20,092 nt of DNA, taken from positions 1 through 20,092 of the forward strand of contig JAOXNS010633078.1 of assembly GCA_028571305.1 (NCBI GenBank), in the 5' to 3' direction. The stretch comes from Magicicada cassinii (taxonomy: Eukaryota > Arthropoda > Insecta > Hemiptera > Cicadidae). This document shows, piece after piece, positions 17,497 to 20,092 of this stretch. The number at the start of each line of letters is the position of its first letter. The stretch's first letter is position 1. A program made the position numbers and the translations under genes. The notes beneath the pieces were generated by a model that saw nothing but the letters and a program-made list of their open reading frames with translations, made no database searches and had not been told where the DNA came from.

Positions 17497-18374
17497 TCTT
17501 TATCTTCTTCCTTTTCTTATGATAGTTCCTATCCGATTCGGATGTTGGATATGGTATAGACTATTTTAACTTTCTGCACTGCTGCACGGAATAAGTCAGT
17601 TTTATTCATGCAAAACCACGTCCTTATAATTTTCAGCATGAGATTCTCGGTCACCCAACTCCTCTCTTTCCAAGTACTTTTCCCTGCAGTATTGACAGCA
17701 ATAAGTAAAATCTCTGTTCATTTCTCATGAGATGTCACAGATACTGAAGCTTTCTTATATTTTCTGTGCTAATAACTTCCCTTTCTTTTTTCATGTTTCT
17801 AAGAACTTCAACATTAGTGATTTGTGGTGTCCATGAAATTCTTAGTATTCTACGGTATAACAACATCTCGAAAGATTCCAATTTTCTAGTTGTGCCGTCA
17901 GTCAAAGTCCAAGATTCTACACCGTAGAAGAGGACCGAGAATACGTAGCAACGTAAAAGTCTCATCTTTCAGTTTATTGTTACATCGTGACTTTTGAATA
18001 AACTGCTCATTGTAGTGTACACTGCTCTTGCCTTTTCAATTCTGCTTTTTATTTCTTGAAAGTGGTTCTATTGATTGTTCATTGACTGTAGTATCAAGAT
18101 ATGTAAATTGGCTTACACGTTTAACTGGCCTTTGGTTTATATTAAGGGTGGAGTTTGTGAACTTGTTCTTAGATACAATCATCAGCTTCGTTTGATTAAC
18201 AGTGATGTTTGGACCATATCTACGGTTGTGTTTTGTCACTCTATTCTTTAGTTGTTGCAGCTCCTCTAACCTCTCTACGAATATGACGGTATCATCCGCA
18301 TAACGTATGTTATTTATTCCTTCACCGTTCAGAGTGGTTCCCACATCACATTCACCTAAAGCTTCTCTAAAAAC
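17497..18374 (-). mobile_element. RTE-type LINE, 5'-truncated (copy 3)
   Basis: Minus-strand translation shows FREALGECDVGTTLNGEGIN, IRYADDTVIFVERLEELQQL (RT catalytic YADD, about 18290-18310), KLMIVSKNKFTNSTLNINQR and TYLDTTVNEQ (thumb), then RLLRCYVFSVLFYGVESWTL, LESFEMLLYRRILRISWT, and the C-terminal QYLG...RNEQRF block. It ends in a GAAGAAGATAAAG-like tail near 17497-17515. It is the best preserved of the three RTE copies here, with only a few breaks, and is 5'-truncated at about 18374, where similarity to copy 1 stops. It lies beside the second ~300-bp repeat copy. Confidence 0.9.
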
Positions 18375-18410
18375 AGAAGAAATATAAATAAAACATTTAG
18401 AGAAATTTAG

Positions 18411-18710
18411 AGGAAATCTAAATGTGATTAAATGCAAGCAGCAGTAATGGTAAGGTTGCTTACAGTTAATTAGTTTGGGACAAAACAGTTACTGGAAAAC
18501 GAACACATGGCAACAACGTCGGGAGCGACAAGGTGCACACTTAATCACATTTAATGGGAGGACCATTCAGTATATTTCCCTGTCGTGAAGCCGCACTTGG
18601 AGAGGAGTTTCCATCAACGTTGAAACATACAGCCAATCACGTGTAAAGTGCAGAAGTGCAATTAAACGAAACAAGTCCTGGCATGTTGACAAGACCAGTC
18701 TTTTCTTAAC
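18411..18710. repeat. ~300-bp unnamed repeat, right copy (empty site)
   Basis: Uninterrupted copy of the repeat split at 3487-4501. It contains the single AGGACCATTCAG (18559-18570) that marks the LINE target site. An internal perfect 12-bp inverted pair, AAATGTGATTAA (18420-18431) and TTAATCACATTT (18541-18552), is a candidate stem. It ends at TTAAC, where piggyBac has inserted. Confidence 0.8.
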
Positions 18711-19922
18711 CCTTTAGCGCCCAGTGTTGCTTATAATTACAATTAATTTCCTCCTCTATAAATAAAGTAATATTGTTTTTCTCTTCCAAAACCCACTGTG
18801 TCTTTTAACCAGCTATATGTAGTTTCAGTTTCAACGCGTAGATGGCAGATTATAACAAAGTTATCACAATATAGATGAGTTGAAGAATGTGACTCATAGC
18901 TGGTCACTGATTTCCATAAACGCTGTATATAAATTTCTGTGATACCATTAATGAATACAGTATTCCAGTGTAACTATTTACTATTTACTATTTTCTATAA
19001 GTAAGTATTTTCTATTTTCTATTCCTGTAAGTATTTTCTAATTACTATTATTTTTAGTTTTATATTTTATATAGGCAGTTAGTTATGTTGTTAGGAAAAT
19101 GTTCTGTTTTTACAAATTGACTTGTCGCTTCTAAGCAACAACGGGCACTTTTAGATGGATTATATTTGCACTGTACAGCTGCTTCTCACCTGGATTTGAG
19201 GTTATGTTTGGCTGTGTCTGGAGCTAGGTATTCTCTAGTTCCGGACACTATGATGGCATAAATAGGTTCTTAGCAATCCCTAGATAATTTTACACTGCTG
19301 AACACACTAAACTGTCACCAAGGGATTGCCGTAATAAGGATAAATTATACAAAGCTTGACCTTTGCTTACTTCATTGACGACAGCTTTACATTCTCTACC
19401 CCACAAGTGGATTCATTGAAAAACAAGACCTTCAAGTCGATTTGGCTGCCCAGGAGACATAATTTTGGGTCTTTGTGAAGATATATCAGAAAATAAAATG
19501 TTCACCATTCTTGTGTGATAATAGTTTTCCATGCTTGCCATTTCTGTTGCCTTGAAGGAAAATAAGATACTGTGTAGAATATATTAAGTCATGTATCCCT
19601 ACATATTTTTTTTGAAATTATGTGATTTACAGTGTAAGTTTTATCATTAATATGAATTCTAATGTTGTTATTGTTGTTTAAATTGTTTTGTAATGGAAAT
19701 ATATGTTACTATAATAATGTTACTATCCGTGCTATTAACTCCTGTAAACTATTAACTCCTGTATCCGTTGTTACTTATAAGGAATATAACTCTAATGTTT
19801 TAATTAAGAGTGATAACATTTTAAGAAAGTATGTTCCTGGCTCTTAAATACATCCCAAATTAGATTTTGATTAAAATAAATTTTTACTATGTATTTTCAA
19901 AATTTGGGCCTGAAAGGGTTAA
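18706..19922. mobile_element. piggyBac-family element with TTAA target duplication
   Basis: TTAA at 18706-18709 and at 19919-19922 flank a 1209-bp element (18710-19918). Its ends are CCCTTTAGCGCCCAG and, in reverse complement, CCCTTTCAGGCCCAA, the CCCTTT start typical of piggyBac. Inside, the plus strand shows faint transposase traces, such as RDCRNKDKLYKA followed by PLLTSLTTAL near 19325-19400, resembling the 'DRLYKIRPLLD' region of piggyBac transposases. It is half the size of an autonomous element and its frames are broken, so it is a deleted, nonautonomous or dead copy. An alternative reading of the interior as unrelated filler is possible; the ends are the firm evidence. Confidence 0.75.
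19731..19763. repeat. tandem duplication of a 16-bp unit
   Basis: CTATTAACTCCTGTA occurs twice in direct succession within the piggyBac element, near its right end. Confidence 0.7.
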
Positions 19923-20092
19923 TACTGGAAACAGTACATATCCTAGCTCTGGGTATAGATATTTATATTTAACGAAAAATTTTCTAGTAGAAACCGACAA
20001 AAGTAATCGAAAAGTCGTTGTCCGCATGCAATTAACTAAAATTAAAAAACAGAGGTTACAAAACTCAAGTATTCAAAAAAAGGTAAATATGA
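19923..20092. other. AT-rich right flank
   Basis: Nothing recognised. It does not clearly continue the ~300-bp repeat seen to the left of the piggyBac insertion. Confidence 0.4.

Noticed and set aside
1-20092. LTR retroelement or other virus-derived copy
   Set aside because: No long terminal repeats, protease, integrase, capsid or envelope signatures were seen; the reverse transcriptase pieces are LINE-type.

Overview
This is a stretch of insect-like nuclear DNA. It is AT-rich, packed with decayed transposons, and carries one convincing host gene, which is split by an intron. The repeat fauna (RTE-type LINEs with GAA-rich tails, LINEs with GAT tails, mariner, piggyBac, hAT and Penelope) fits an arthropod, and a polyneopteran such as a cockroach, termite or stick insect is my guess. 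I saw no bacterial operon, CRISPR array, tRNA or complete rRNA gene.

Layout. 1-728: RTE LINE, minus strand. About 1445-2440: a GC-rich foreign-looking block. 2880-3458: LINE with a GAT tail, plus strand. 3487-4501: an unnamed ~300-bp repeat opened by a second RTE LINE. 5480-6360: another LINE, plus strand. 6857-12156: the host gene. 12300-13255: LINE, minus strand. 14429-15209: hAT remnant. 16190-16770: Penelope-like 3' end. 17497-18374: third RTE LINE, minus strand. 18411-18710: second copy of the ~300-bp repeat. 18710-19918: piggyBac element with TTAA at both ends.

The host gene is the main result. A short first exon (6857-6952) encodes a signal peptide and ends at a GTAAGC donor. A 438-codon second exon (10840-12156) begins right after a T-rich TAG acceptor, and both junctions are phase 0. 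Joined, they give about 470 residues: a predicted secretory-pathway protein of the AAA-ATPase-like family (the Pfam AAA-ATPase_like / DUF1703-linked group, best known from bacteria). It ends where the usual C-terminal PD-(D/E)XK nuclease would begin. Every surrounding transposon frame is broken while this exon is fully open, which argues for selection on it.

The 3.9-kb intron has collected insertions: a mariner inserted inside an older mariner of a different family, and a 3'-end LINE fragment with a clear target-site duplication. The two copies of the ~300-bp repeat give a natural filled/empty pair for one LINE insertion. All calls are by eye; no database search was run.
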